A stretch of DNA of 25,443 bases from JAZQHR01 sp045540815 (GTDB taxonomy: Bacteria; Bacillota; Clostridia; UMGS1810). A program made the position numbers and the translations under genes. The DNA lies in assembly GCA_045540815.1 (NCBI GenBank), contig JAZQHY010000032.1, forward strand, positions 1-25,443, given 5' to 3'. Under the pieces are notes generated by a model. The model did no database searches and was not told the DNA's origin. It saw only the letters and a program-made list of their open reading frames with translations. This document shows, piece after piece, positions 1-8,640 of the stretch (within the stretch, counting starts at the first letter, position 1; each line of letters begins with the position of its first letter).

Positions 1-29
1 CCATCAGGTGTGTTTTTTATTTTAATTAA

Positions 30-58
30 TTGTATTTTAATGTTTTACGTGGTATAAT
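30..58 (+). promoter_or_regulatory. Probable sigma-A promoter for the SGNH hydrolase gene
   Basis: TTGTAT (30-35), a 17-base spacer and a perfect TATAAT (53-58) lie 60 bases before the start codon at 118. The -10 is strong and the -35 is only partly consensus. Confidence 0.55.
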
Positions 59-117
59 AAGTTGAAAAGTTAATATAGTAGCAGATTAGATTAATGAAAA
101 AATAGCTGGGTGAAATT

Positions 118-1125
118 ATGAAATTAGACGTTGAACAAATTAAAAAAATTGCTACCGGTGCGGTACGCATAGAGGAAGAAAATGAAGAGATAAGGCTATA
201 TAGATTTACAAAAGAACAGGAAGAATTATATGTAAATGTCAAGCAGGATTTAAATATGAAACGCCATGCTACATCGGGTATAAAGCTTTCGTTTAGTACA
301 AATAGCAAGAATCTATTTATAAAAATAAACACCGAACAGGGATCTTCGAGAAAATATTTTTCTGTAGATGTATTTGTCGATGAAAAATGTATTGGATATA
401 TCGATAATTTTTCTAATTTGAAATTGCCGGTGGACTATACTAAAATGGAATTACCGCTTGGTGAGTTTTCTAAAAATTTCTATCTTGGCGAAGGCGAGAA
501 AAAAGTATGTGTACATATGCCATGGTCGACAAAAACTTTCATTAAAGAGATAGCTATTGATGATGGAGCTTTTATCGAAGAAGTAATACCGCCAAAAAAA
601 CTACTTGCATTTGGTGATTCTATAACGCAGGGATATGATGCTCTTCGTCCTTCAAACCGCTATATAGCAAAGCTTGCGGATAAGCTTGATGCCGAGGAGT
701 TTAACAAAGCAATAGGCGGAGAGGTGTTTTTTCCGGAACTTGCTATGCTTAAAGACCAATTTGTGCCTGATTACATAACTGTTGCCTATGGTACAAATGA
801 TTGGAGTAAGACAGATAGGGAAATATTTAAGAAAAATTGCAAAGCATTTTATGCAAGCATAAGCCAAAATTATCCTGATACAAAAATATTTGCTATTACT
901 CCGATATGGAGAAAGGATATGTGCGAAGAAAGAGTTTTTGGTGATTTTAATAAAGTTGAGGAAGATATAAGGGATATTGTAAAAGATATTGAAAATGTTA
1001 CAGTTATCCGAGGATTTGATTTTGTTCCAAAGGATGAAGGTTATTATGCTGATTTAAGACTTCATCCTAATGACGAAGGATTTGAATATTATGTTAAGAG
1101 CCTTTACGACAAAATTAATGTTTAA
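118..1125 (+). CDS. SGNH/GDSL-family hydrolase (probable esterase)
   Basis: A predicted SGNH-fold esterase or acyl hydrolase of 335 residues. The block I motif FGDSITQG holds the nucleophile Ser168; a Gly-Gly pair at about 200-201 fits block II; YGTNDW holds the block III Asn227; and the C-terminal LHPNDEG holds the catalytic His316. The acid partner looks shifted by one: Asp312 sits four residues before the His rather than the usual three. Residues 1-155 form a beta-rich N-terminal part without a signal peptide, as in two-domain carbohydrate-esterase-like SGNH proteins. The enzyme is therefore probably cytoplasmic, acting on an acylated sugar or similar ester. The ATG follows GGGTGA with good spacing. 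The substrate cannot be read from the sequence. The family call is firm; the specific reaction is not. Confidence 0.85.
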   Translation: MKLDVEQIKKIATGAVRIEEENEEIRLYRFTKEQEELYVNVKQDLNMKRHATSGIKLSFSTNSKNLFIKINTEQGSSRKYFSVDVFVDEKCIGYIDNFSNLKLPVDYTKMELPLGEFSKNFYLGEGEKKVCVHMPWSTKTFIKEIAIDDGAFIEEVIPPKKLLAFGDSITQGYDALRPSNRYIAKLADKLDAEEFNKAIGGEVFFPELAMLKDQFVPDYITVAYGTNDWSKTDREIFKKNCKAFYASISQNYPDTKIFAITPIWRKDMCEERVFGDFNKVEEDIRDIVKDIENVTVIRGFDFVPKDEGYYADLRLHPNDEGFEYYVKSLYDKINV

Positions 1126-1163
1126 TTCTTAACTAAATTGACTAACAATAAAAGGCAACGTAA

Positions 1164-1178
1164 TCAACTGCTGGTTGA
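1164..1178. promoter_or_regulatory. Small perfect inverted repeat upstream of the HTH-serine dehydratase gene
   Basis: TCAAC (1164-1168) and GTTGA (1174-1178) flank the 5-base centre TGCTG. No T-run follows on either strand, so it does not look like a terminator. It lies about 95 bases before the start of a gene that itself encodes a DNA-binding domain, so an autoregulatory operator is possible. Five-base arms also occur by chance. Confidence 0.25.
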
Positions 1179-1273
1179 GTAATATAGATAATAATTTTTC
1201 AAATAATCCTTTATAGTTGGAAAAAATTCACTTATAATATTTATAGAGTTACTGTAATACGGGGTGAGGAAAA

Positions 1274-2704
1274 GTGAATGAATTTCGTTCGGAGAAAATA
1301 AAAGAATTAAGACAAAGAAATAATATGTCTCAAAAAATGCTTGGAGAATATTTAGGCATTAGTGACAGAGCTGTTTCAAAATGGGAAAACGGTCTGTCGC
1401 AGCCTTCAGGTAAGAATTTGATATGCCTGGCAAAAATCTTCAATGTTCCTGTTGAATGCTTTTTAAATGTTGATAAGGAAAATAAAGCTGAATACGGACA
1501 AAAGGGTATGGAATCTATCGTTGAATTATACAAATGTGGAAGAGGTCCATCAAGTTCGCATACTATTGGTCCCGAAAAGGCTTGTATGATTTTTAAGGAA
1601 AAAAATTCTTCTGCGGATAGATTTAAGGCGATTTTATATGGTTCATTGGCTAAAACAGGAAAGGGCCATTGTACTGACATTGTTATTAAAAAAACCTTTT
1701 GGCCATATGGTTGTGATATAGAGTTTGATTGCCTGGAAACTGATATACCTCATCCTAATACAATGGAACTGATTGCTTACAAAGAAAATAATGTGATAAA
1801 CAGACAGAGAGTGTTGAGTGTTGGCGGTGGCAGTATTGTTTTTGAAAATGATGCCGTAGAAAAACCAAAAAGAATATACAAGCTAGACAAGTTTAATGAT
1901 ATATCAGATTACTGTAAGGAAAATGGTATCAGGCTTTGGCAGTTTGTTTTGGAGAATGAGGATTCCGATTTTATAAAATATATGACAGAAATATGGGAAA
2001 CAATGAAAACCTCTATTAAAAAAGGCTTGGAAGACACAGGAACTCTACCTGGAGGACTTGAAGTTCAAAAAAGAGCGAAGGTTTTGTATAACAGCCAGCA
2101 CATAGATGAAACAGCTGAAACCAGAGAAAACAGAATGGTTTGTTCATATGCATTTGCCATTGGCGAACAAAATGCATCCGGAGAAAAAATCGTTACAGCT
2201 CCTACTTGTGGGGCTGCCGGAATTGTACCTGCTGTGCTTTATTATCAGCAACAAAAGAATAATTATAGTGATGAAAAGATTATTCGTGCACTGATGACTG
2301 CAGGTATAATAGGTAATCTAATAAAAACAAATGCATCAATTTCAGGTGCAGAGTGCGGATGTCAGGCGGAAGTTGGAAGTGCTTGTGCTATGGCTGCTGC
2401 AGCACTTGCAGAGCTTTTTGAGCTTTCTATGGATAAGATAGAATACGCAGCTGAAATTGCGATTGAGCATCATTTGGGTCTGACTTGTGACCCAATATGT
2501 GGTCTTGTTCAAATACCGTGCATTGAGCGAAATGCTGTGGCAGCTATGCGTGCGATAAATGCGGTAAACTTGGCAAGTTTTTTATGGAATACAAGAAAAA
2601 TTTCGTTGGATAAGGTGATTCAAACTATGAAAGAAACAGGTGTGGATATGCATAAATCATACAAAGAAACCTCTGAAGGAGGACTAGCGAAAATAGGCTT
2701 ATAA
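1274..2704 (+). CDS. sdaA: XRE-type HTH domain fused to single-chain L-serine dehydratase
   Basis: Residues 8-65 form a Cro/C1 (XRE) helix-turn-helix with the typical core SQKMLGEYLGISDRAVSKWE. Residues from about 80 form a complete iron-sulfur L-serine ammonia-lyase, which converts L-serine to pyruvate and ammonia. The beta domain has GPSSSHTIGP (91-100). The alpha domain has TAPTCGAAG (C312), then C361/C363, C371 and C405 in the segments that normally supply the [4Fe-4S] ligands, and IPCIERN. The start is GTG at 1274 behind GGGGTGAGG; this start is needed to include the whole HTH. Serine dehydratases normally lack a DNA-binding domain, so the fusion suggests an enzyme that regulates its own or neighbouring genes; that is inference. 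The C-terminal tail has no cysteine of the kind reported to cap the active site in some family members. The capA-like gene follows after 48 bases. Confidence 0.93.
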   Translation: MNEFRSEKIKELRQRNNMSQKMLGEYLGISDRAVSKWENGLSQPSGKNLICLAKIFNVPVECFLNVDKENKAEYGQKGMESIVELYKCGRGPSSSHTIGPEKACMIFKEKNSSADRFKAILYGSLAKTGKGHCTDIVIKKTFWPYGCDIEFDCLETDIPHPNTMELIAYKENNVINRQRVLSVGGGSIVFENDAVEKPKRIYKLDKFNDISDYCKENGIRLWQFVLENEDSDFIKYMTEIWETMKTSIKKGLEDTGTLPGGLEVQKRAKVLYNSQHIDETAETRENRMVCSYAFAIGEQNASGEKIVTAPTCGAAGIVPAVLYYQQQKNNYSDEKIIRALMTAGIIGNLIKTNASISGAECGCQAEVGSACAMAAAALAELFELSMDKIEYAAEIAIEHHLGLTCDPICGLVQIPCIERNAVAAMRAINAVNLASFLWNTRKISLDKVIQTMKETGVDMHKSYKETSEGGLAKIGL

Positions 2705-2752
2705 TAGTTTTTGTTGTTTTATGGAAAATAAAAATTTTGAAGGGAAAATATT

Positions 2753-4063
2753 ATGAAATTACCGAAGATGAGTTTTACTGCTGTTGGCGATATGCTTATT
2801 CAAAGAGTTATCTCAACAGGATATGATGGTTTTTCGACCATTAGAGATTATATTTGCAAAGGCGATGCACGTTTTTTTAATTTTGAGTCAATTATCTATC
2901 GAGATGGTATATGGGGGAACTATTTTAATGGCGGTTCGTTCCACAATTCTGATCCGCGAACACTGGATATCGCTAAGGAATATGGCTTTAATATGATGAC
3001 GTTTGCTAATAATCATACATTTGACTGGGGTTATGGCGGACTTATATCTACTTTGGAGGCACTAAAGGATACAGATTTTGTTCACACCGGTGTGGGAATG
3101 AATCTTGACGAAGCGTCTGCTCCGGCATATCTTGAAACACCTACTGGTAGAGTTGCATTAATTTCTATGGCATCATCTATCGCAGATCCTTCAGCGATGG
3201 CAGGTCGTCAGTCACGCAGAATACCTGGACGTCCTGGTGTAAACGCATTACGAACAGAAAAACATATCGAAGTTACTCAGGAACAGTTTGACGTATTAAA
3301 TGAGATTGCTGAGGTGAGCGGTGTTAATGCTGAACACTCCATCTTGCGCGCAGAAGGTTATGTGGCGCTTAAGGAAAATAATAGCTCGGTTGAGCTTGGT
3401 AATATGGTAGAATTTCGTCTGGGAGATAAGACTAAATACCACGAGAAGCTAAATGAAAATGATATGTCAAGGCTTGAAAAGGCTATTTATGAGGCAAAAT
3501 CACAGGCTGACTACATACTCGTTAGTATTCATGGGCACGAGGTTTCAGGTGATGCAAAAGAAATTCCTGCAGATTTCCTGATTGAATTTGCTCACAGATG
3601 TATAGATATTGGTGCGCACGCGGTACTAGGTCACGGACCGCATCTATTGCGACCACTCGAAATTTATAAAAATTGTCCTATCTTCTATTCACTTGGCGAC
3701 TTTATGCTACATAACGAAAGTGTTACATTTGCTCCGGAGGATATGTATGAGAAGTATGGACTAACTTCCGATGACCCAATATGTGATATCTATCGTAAAC
3801 GCTCTCGAAATTATACAGTAGGACTTCTTACAGATCGTCGAATGATGGAAGCGGTAATTCCATACTTTGAAATGGAAGACGGAAAGCTTACTCATTTGGA
3901 GCTTTTGCCGATTGAACTTGGCTTTGGCGAGCCTCGTTATCGTCTTGGAAATCCAAGATTTTGTGCGGATAGAGGTATTATAGAGCGTCTTGCTGAGATG
4001 TCAGCTCCGTATGGAACTAAAATCAGCATAAATGATGAAGGTATTGGTATTGTTGAGTTATAA
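2753..4063 (+). CDS. CapA-like metallophosphatase family protein
   Basis: A 436-residue member of the CapA/PgsA family (bacterial capsule synthesis protein, calcineurin-like metallophosphoesterase fold). Visible motifs are AVGDM near the N-terminus (Asp13), FNFES (42-46), FANNHTFDWG (84-93), SIHGHE, VLGHGPHLLRP and YSLGDF, which together supply the expected metal-binding Asp, Asn, His and Glu residues. CapA proteins take part in poly-gamma-glutamate synthesis, but many homologues have no capsule role. This one has no signal peptide or membrane anchor and no capB/capC nearby, so a cytoplasmic hydrolase of unknown substrate is more likely than a capsule enzyme. It lies between serine dehydratase and an M20D amidohydrolase with gaps of 48 and 33 bases, which points to a shared role in amino-acid or peptide metabolism. 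Confidence 0.85.
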   Translation: MKLPKMSFTAVGDMLIQRVISTGYDGFSTIRDYICKGDARFFNFESIIYRDGIWGNYFNGGSFHNSDPRTLDIAKEYGFNMMTFANNHTFDWGYGGLISTLEALKDTDFVHTGVGMNLDEASAPAYLETPTGRVALISMASSIADPSAMAGRQSRRIPGRPGVNALRTEKHIEVTQEQFDVLNEIAEVSGVNAEHSILRAEGYVALKENNSSVELGNMVEFRLGDKTKYHEKLNENDMSRLEKAIYEAKSQADYILVSIHGHEVSGDAKEIPADFLIEFAHRCIDIGAHAVLGHGPHLLRPLEIYKNCPIFYSLGDFMLHNESVTFAPEDMYEKYGLTSDDPICDIYRKRSRNYTVGLLTDRRMMEAVIPYFEMEDGKLTHLELLPIELGFGEPRYRLGNPRFCADRGIIERLAEMSAPYGTKISINDEGIGIVEL

Positions 4064-4096
4064 AATAATTTATATTGTTGGGAGACTAATAAAAAA

Positions 4097-5281
4097 ATGA
4101 AATCTATTGCTACCAAATGCAAACAAATAGAAGAAAAGCTTATATCTCTTCGCAGAGAGCTTCATAAATATCCGGAAATAGGCGGGAATTTGCCGAAAAC
4201 AAAGGAGATTGTATGCCGTGAGCTTGACAGAATGGGGATTACCTACAGACAAAACACAAGCGATGATGGTATAATAGCGTATATAAATGGTTCGAACGGT
4301 GGGAAAACCATAGCATTTCGTGCGGATATGGACGGACTTCATATTAATGAAGCGACAAATTTGCCTTTTAAGTCGAAGATTGATGGACAGATGCACGGCT
4401 GTGGACACGATGCACACACTGCGATGCTTCTAGCAGCTGCAGAGATATTAAATGAGCATAAAGATGAGCTTCACGGTACAGTAAGATTATTGTTTCAAAC
4501 TGGCGAAGAAACAGGAACAGGTGCAAAGAATATGCTATCAGAAGGGGCAATAGATGGCGTTGATGCAATATGTGCAATTCACGTTGGAAATCTTGCAGGC
4601 GATAATCTGCCATCAGGTTCGGTGGTTGTTCTTCCGGGTCCTGTAAGCGCAGGCAAGGACAAGTTTACCATAACTGTGCACGGCAAAGGTACTCATACTG
4701 CTTTCCCTGAAAAGGGAATCGACCCTATACTTATAGCTGCAAGAATTGTAAATGCTTGCGAGGAAATGTCGGCAAGAGAGCTTCCTGTCGGAACTGCAGC
4801 GGTGCTTAGCTTTGGAAGCTTTAATGCAGGAATTGACCACAACACCATTCCTGATATAGCAGTATTGAAAGGTAGCATAAGAGTTCAGGATGTAAATGTT
4901 AGAAACTTTATGGGCGAAAGGTTAAAATGCATTTCGGAGAGCATAGCAAAGGCTTTCAGAGCGGAATGCACTGTTGATATAAAAAGAGGTTCGTCAACTG
5001 TAATGAATGATGAACATTTGAGTTGTACAGCGGCTGAAGCAGTTGAGGAAGCATTAGGAAAAGACAAAGTTGTTACAAAGATTTCTTCGGCACTTATGGG
5101 TTCAGATGATTTTGCAAATTACGCAGAAAAAATACCGGGAGTATATTTCTTTTTATGCACAAATAATCCGGATAAAGGGATAACGCAAGCAAATCATAAT
5201 CCTGCATTTGACGTTGATGAAGACGTTTTATGGGAAGGTGTAGCGGCATACTGTGCAATAGCTATGAAATATTTAAGATAA
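4097..5281 (+). CDS. M20D-family metal-dependent amidohydrolase (N-acyl amino acid / hippurate hydrolase type)
   Basis: A typical full-length (394-residue) M20D hydrolase that removes an acyl or aryl group from an amino acid or dipeptide using two metal ions. Seen directly: RRELHKYPEIG at the N-terminus; MHGCGHDAHTAM with metal-binding Cys102 and His104; QTGEETGTGA with catalytic Glu137/Glu138; AIHVGN with His162; a dimerisation-domain segment THTAFPEKGIDP; and MGSDDFANY near the C-terminus for the last metal ligand. There is no signal peptide, so it should be cytoplasmic. The ATG follows GGGAGA. It closes the operon begun by the serine dehydratase fusion and is followed directly by a strong terminator. 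Such enzymes cannot be assigned a substrate from sequence; N-acetyl or N-benzoyl amino acids are family possibilities. Confidence 0.92.
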   Translation: MKSIATKCKQIEEKLISLRRELHKYPEIGGNLPKTKEIVCRELDRMGITYRQNTSDDGIIAYINGSNGGKTIAFRADMDGLHINEATNLPFKSKIDGQMHGCGHDAHTAMLLAAAEILNEHKDELHGTVRLLFQTGEETGTGAKNMLSEGAIDGVDAICAIHVGNLAGDNLPSGSVVVLPGPVSAGKDKFTITVHGKGTHTAFPEKGIDPILIAARIVNACEEMSARELPVGTAAVLSFGSFNAGIDHNTIPDIAVLKGSIRVQDVNVRNFMGERLKCISESIAKAFRAECTVDIKRGSSTVMNDEHLSCTAAEAVEEALGKDKVVTKISSALMGSDDFANYAEKIPGVYFFLCTNNPDKGITQANHNPAFDVDEDVLWEGVAAYCAIAMKYLR

Positions 5282-5323
5282 GTAAAGAGCAAAAAGTGGT
5301 ATATAAATACGTATAATAAGCTT

Positions 5324-5353
5324 AAAATCACTCTTCGTAAGAGTGATTTTTTT
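5324..5353 (+). terminator. Rho-independent terminator after the M20D gene
   Basis: A perfect 12-bp stem, AAAATCACTCTT (5324-5335) paired with AAGAGTGATTTT (5339-5350), with the 3-base loop CGT and a T-run to 5353. Confidence 0.9.
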
Positions 5354-5379
5354 GTGGGAATTTAAATGTTTTTGTTATA

Positions 5380-5408
5380 TTGAAATTCACTTTTTTATAT
5401 GTTAGAAT
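5380..5408 (+). promoter_or_regulatory. Probable sigma-A promoter for the beta-CASP gene
   Basis: TTGAAA (5380-5385), a 17-base spacer and TAGAAT (5403-5408) lie just downstream of the preceding terminator and about 84 bases before the start codon. Confidence 0.6.
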
Positions 5409-5491
5409 ATAATATAAGGTAACATTATTATAAAAATGACGTATTATTATACAAATGATAAATAGCATACGGATGCGGAATGGGGGATAAT

Positions 5492-7108
5492 ATGAAATTA
5501 ACATTTATAGGCGCTGCTCACGAAGTAACCGGCTCATGTACACTGCTGGAAGCTTGTGGTAAAAACATTTTGATTGACTGCGGTATGGAGCAAGGAGGCG
5601 ATACATACGAAAATTGCGAGCTCCCTGTCTTGCCATCTGAGATAGATGCTATATGTCTGACGCATGCACATATTGACCATTCCGGTATGATACCCGCTAT
5701 GGTGGCCAAAGGCTATAATGGCCCTATATACTCTACAGAAGCTACATACAGATTGTGTAATATTATGTTGCAGGATTCGGCACACATTCAGGAACAGGAG
5801 GCCGAGTGGCAAAACAGAAAAGCAGAGCGTTCGGGAGTTAAACTGTATGAGCCGGTATATACTGTAGCAGATGCACAGGAATCTATGAAACTGTTTAAAG
5901 CTTCAGGATATAACCAGCCACAAAAAATATTTGAGGGTATAACTGTTAATTTCTCCGATGCAGGACATTTGCTCGGTTCAGCGAGTATCCATTTTGAAAT
6001 AACAGAGGGTGATGAAACAAGGACGCTTCTTTTTTCGGGAGATTTAGGCAATGTTGAACGTCCGCTAATTCGTAATCCTCAAAATCCACCATATGCAGAT
6101 TATGTTGTTATAGAATCAACATATGGTGACAGGCTTCACGGAGAACGACCTGACTATATTGCTCAGATTACAAAAATAATGCAGGAAACTTTTTCTAAGG
6201 GTGGAAATCTTCTTATACCTTCTTTTGCTATTGGAAGAACACAGGAATTATTATACCTTTTCCGTATGATAAAAGAACAGCGACTAATCAAAGGTTACGA
6301 GAATTTTATAGTATATGTTGATTCGCCGCTCGCTGTGGAAGCTACCAAAATATATCAGGATAATTTGATAGATTATTACGATCAGGAAACTCTGGAGCTT
6401 ATTAACAAAGGAATAAATCCTATAGAATTTCAAGGATTAAGACTTAGCGTAACAACTGAGGAGTCAAGGGCAATAAACTTTGATTTAGTTCCAAAGGTCA
6501 TTATTTCAGCATCTGGTATGTGTGAAGCTGGACGAATCAGACATCATCTAAAGCACAATTTGTGGAAAGAAAACAGTACAGTTCTATTTGTAGGTTATCA
6601 GGCAGAAGGCACTTTAGGACGTAAGCTTATAAATGGTGCAAAGTCAGTAAATCTGTTTGGAGAAGAAATTCAAGTTAATGCAAAGATAGAGTCGGTAGTA
6701 GGCATAAGCGGTCACGCGGACAGAGATATGCTTATAGGTTGGCTTGGCAGTATGGATAAAGCTCCGGTGAAGGTGTTTGTAAATCACGGTGATGATATAG
6801 TATGTGATAGCTTTTCGCAGACTATATACAACAAACTGGGATTTCAGGCGTCTGCCCCGTATAGCGGTGATGAGTTTGATTTAATTAGCGGCGAATGCAC
6901 AGCAAGAGGAAAAATTATAAAACATACTAAAGTGTCTGAGGGTCGACGCAGGGCAAATATTGCCTTTGATAAGCTGATGTCTGCCTGCCAGAGACTTAAA
7001 ACAGTTGCAGAGCTTAGCAAGGGTCTGACAAATAAAGAGCTTGCAAAATTCACAGATCAAATAAATGATTTATGTGATAAATATGCTCGAAAATCTAAGC
7101 TTAAATAA
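5492..7108 (+). CDS. Beta-CASP metallo-beta-lactamase protein (predicted RNA-processing nuclease)
   Basis: A 538-residue protein of the Ysh1/CPSF-73-like MBL group. It carries the HxHxDH metal motif (H58, H60, D62, H63 in THAHIDHSG), DAGHLLGSAS, FSGDLGN, ESTYGDR and, in the beta-CASP half, IPSFAIGRTQELLYL, ISASGMCEAGR and the C-terminal SGHADRDML. These are the conserved metal and beta-CASP signatures of zinc-dependent RNA endo- or exonucleases. A longer frame begins at 5480, but the ATG at 5492 sits behind GGGGGAT and starts the conserved first strand (MKLTFIGAAHEV), so 5492 is chosen. It is not RNase J, whose N-terminus and C-terminal domain differ. A LOG-family nucleosidase follows closely and is probably co-transcribed. 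The RNA target is unknown. Confidence 0.92.
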   Translation: MKLTFIGAAHEVTGSCTLLEACGKNILIDCGMEQGGDTYENCELPVLPSEIDAICLTHAHIDHSGMIPAMVAKGYNGPIYSTEATYRLCNIMLQDSAHIQEQEAEWQNRKAERSGVKLYEPVYTVADAQESMKLFKASGYNQPQKIFEGITVNFSDAGHLLGSASIHFEITEGDETRTLLFSGDLGNVERPLIRNPQNPPYADYVVIESTYGDRLHGERPDYIAQITKIMQETFSKGGNLLIPSFAIGRTQELLYLFRMIKEQRLIKGYENFIVYVDSPLAVEATKIYQDNLIDYYDQETLELINKGINPIEFQGLRLSVTTEESRAINFDLVPKVIISASGMCEAGRIRHHLKHNLWKENSTVLFVGYQAEGTLGRKLINGAKSVNLFGEEIQVNAKIESVVGISGHADRDMLIGWLGSMDKAPVKVFVNHGDDIVCDSFSQTIYNKLGFQASAPYSGDEFDLISGECTARGKIIKHTKVSEGRRRANIAFDKLMSACQRLKTVAELSKGLTNKELAKFTDQINDLCDKYARKSKLK

Positions 7109-7133
7109 ATATCACAAATATGGAGGATTTTAT

Positions 7134-7712
7134 ATGTCAAAAAGATATTATGCTTGTGTGTATGGCGGTGCCAACGAAAGAATAGCTGATATGCACAAGG
7201 AACAGATAGAAGAATTAGGAAAGATAATTGTTGATAATGGATTTTCTCTTGTTTATGGCGCAGGAGGAACCGGCTGTATGGGAGCCATTGCAAGAGGAGT
7301 TAAAGAAAACGGTGGTTATGTTATGGGTATATCACCTGATTTTATTGGTGAATTTGAAGATATCTTCCCTTGCGATAACACGGTTATGGTTGATACGATG
7401 AGTGAAAGAAAAACACTTATGGAAAAACATGCAGATGTGTTTTTTATAGCACCTGGCGGAATTGGAACTATGGATGAATTTTTCCAGGTATTGACTTTAA
7501 AATATTTAAGAAGACTTACTACGCCTATTATTATCTTTAATTTAGATGGCTTTTATGATAGCCTTCTTGCGTTTATTGATGATTTAGTTAAACAAGGAGC
7601 TGTCATCAAAGATGTGCATGAGTTATTTGATGTTGTTACGTCGGTAAGTGATGAAAAGGTTGTTTCAACACTAAATGGAATAAAAATGCATATTTTGAAT
7701 CACAAAGAATAA
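7134..7712 (+). CDS. LOG-family (TIGR00730) nucleotide-monophosphate phosphoribohydrolase
   Basis: A 192-residue Rossmann-fold protein of the LOG (Lonely Guy)/YvdD group, whose characterised members cleave the N-glycosidic bond of cytokinin ribotides or other nucleoside monophosphates to release base and ribose 5-phosphate. It shows VYGGAN at the N-terminus, VYGAGGTGCMGA at 40-51, SERK at 90-93, and the signature PGGIGTMDE at 107-115, which provides the active-site Glu and the phosphate-binding loop. The frame is open from 7065, inside the previous gene, but the ATG at 7134 has GGAGGA nine bases upstream and begins the conserved fold, so it is the start. In bacteria the physiological substrate is usually purine or pyrimidine nucleotide salvage; the exact one here is unknown. 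Confidence 0.9.
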   Translation: MSKRYYACVYGGANERIADMHKEQIEELGKIIVDNGFSLVYGAGGTGCMGAIARGVKENGGYVMGISPDFIGEFEDIFPCDNTVMVDTMSERKTLMEKHADVFFIAPGGIGTMDEFFQVLTLKYLRRLTTPIIIFNLDGFYDSLLAFIDDLVKQGAVIKDVHELFDVVTSVSDEKVVSTLNGIKMHILNHKE

Positions 7713-7761
7713 ATGGATTTTATCTTTACAAATAATAAAAAGGCAATACCAGGTACATAAG

Positions 7762-8640
7762 ATGAATGAATTTAAGACGTATCATCCGTTGGTGAATTTT
7801 ATATATTTTCTTTTCGTGATAGGACTATCGTGCTTTTTAATGCATCCGGTATGTCTTATCACGTCATTAGTGTGTGCTTTTTTATATTCTGTGATTTTGG
7901 GCGGTAAGAAGGTTATAAAAACGAATGTGGTATATTTGTTGCCTGTGATTATTATAGCAGCAATAGTAAATCCGCTTTTTAATCACAAGGGGGCAACGAT
8001 ACTTGCGTATTTTCCTAATGGTAACCCTTTAACAATGGAGTCTATTGTTTATGGATTGTTTGCAGCGGTGCTGATGCTGACAGTGATATCTTGGTTTTTT
8101 TGCTATAATAAGATAATGACAAGCGACAAATTTATTTATCTTTTTGGAAAAATTATTCCTTCTTTGTCACTTGTTCTTTCGATGACATTGCGGTTTGTAC
8201 CTGAGTTTATTGTACATTTGAAAGACGTGAATAAGGCTCAGAAGTGTATAGGAAAAGATATAAGCAGTGGAAAAATATCAAGCAGAGTAAAAAATGCAAT
8301 ATCAATAATGTCAATTATGATTACTTGGGCGCTTGAAAATGCCGTCAAAACATCTGACTCTATGAAATCCAGAGGTTACGGGCTTAAAGGAAGAACATTT
8401 TTTTCCATATTTAAATTTTGTAAAAGGGATTTGATTACGCTTTTGTGTATATTAATTCTGGGTGTTTATGTATTGTGCGGGGTAATTTTGGGTGCATTTA
8501 ACTATAGCTATTTTCCATACATTCAAAATATACAATTGACACCATACTCTGTAAGTTGTTATGCGTCATATTTTGCTTTATGTATATTGCCGATTATTAT
8601 TGAGTTAAGGGAGGCGAGAAGATGGAATGCTTTAAATTAG
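7762..8640 (+). CDS. ecfT: ECF transporter transmembrane component EcfT
   Basis: A 292-residue EcfT/CbiQ-family integral membrane protein that couples the ECF ATPases to the substrate-binding S component. About six or seven hydrophobic segments are visible: residues 10-45, 55-75, 90-115, around 125-145, 170-190, 210-240 and the C-terminal 260-282. The cytoplasmic coupling helices include a DSMKSRGYGLKG motif, matching the short Ala/Ser-Arg-Gly motif that docks into the ATPase groove. Its stop overlaps the start of the ATPase gene by 19 bases, indicating translational coupling. The ribosome-binding site is weak. The 49-base gap upstream is too short for a cobalamin or other vitamin riboswitch. 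Because A, A' and an S-like part follow directly, this is probably a dedicated (group I) ECF system. Confidence 0.9.
   Translation: MNEFKTYHPLVNFIYFLFVIGLSCFLMHPVCLITSLVCAFLYSVILGGKKVIKTNVVYLLPVIIIAAIVNPLFNHKGATILAYFPNGNPLTMESIVYGLFAAVLMLTVISWFFCYNKIMTSDKFIYLFGKIIPSLSLVLSMTLRFVPEFIVHLKDVNKAQKCIGKDISSGKISSRVKNAISIMSIMITWALENAVKTSDSMKSRGYGLKGRTFFSIFKFCKRDLITLLCILILGVYVLCGVILGAFNYSYFPYIQNIQLTPYSVSCYASYFALCILPIIIELREARRWNALN

Noticed and set aside
45..332. Minus-strand open frame overlapping the first gene
   Set aside because: It is antisense to the N-terminus of the SGNH gene, hydrophobic by composition only, and lacks a ribosome-binding site.
7713..7761. Riboswitch upstream of ecfT
   Set aside because: Vitamin and cobalamin riboswitches need about 100-200 bases; the gap is 49 bases and lacks their conserved boxes.
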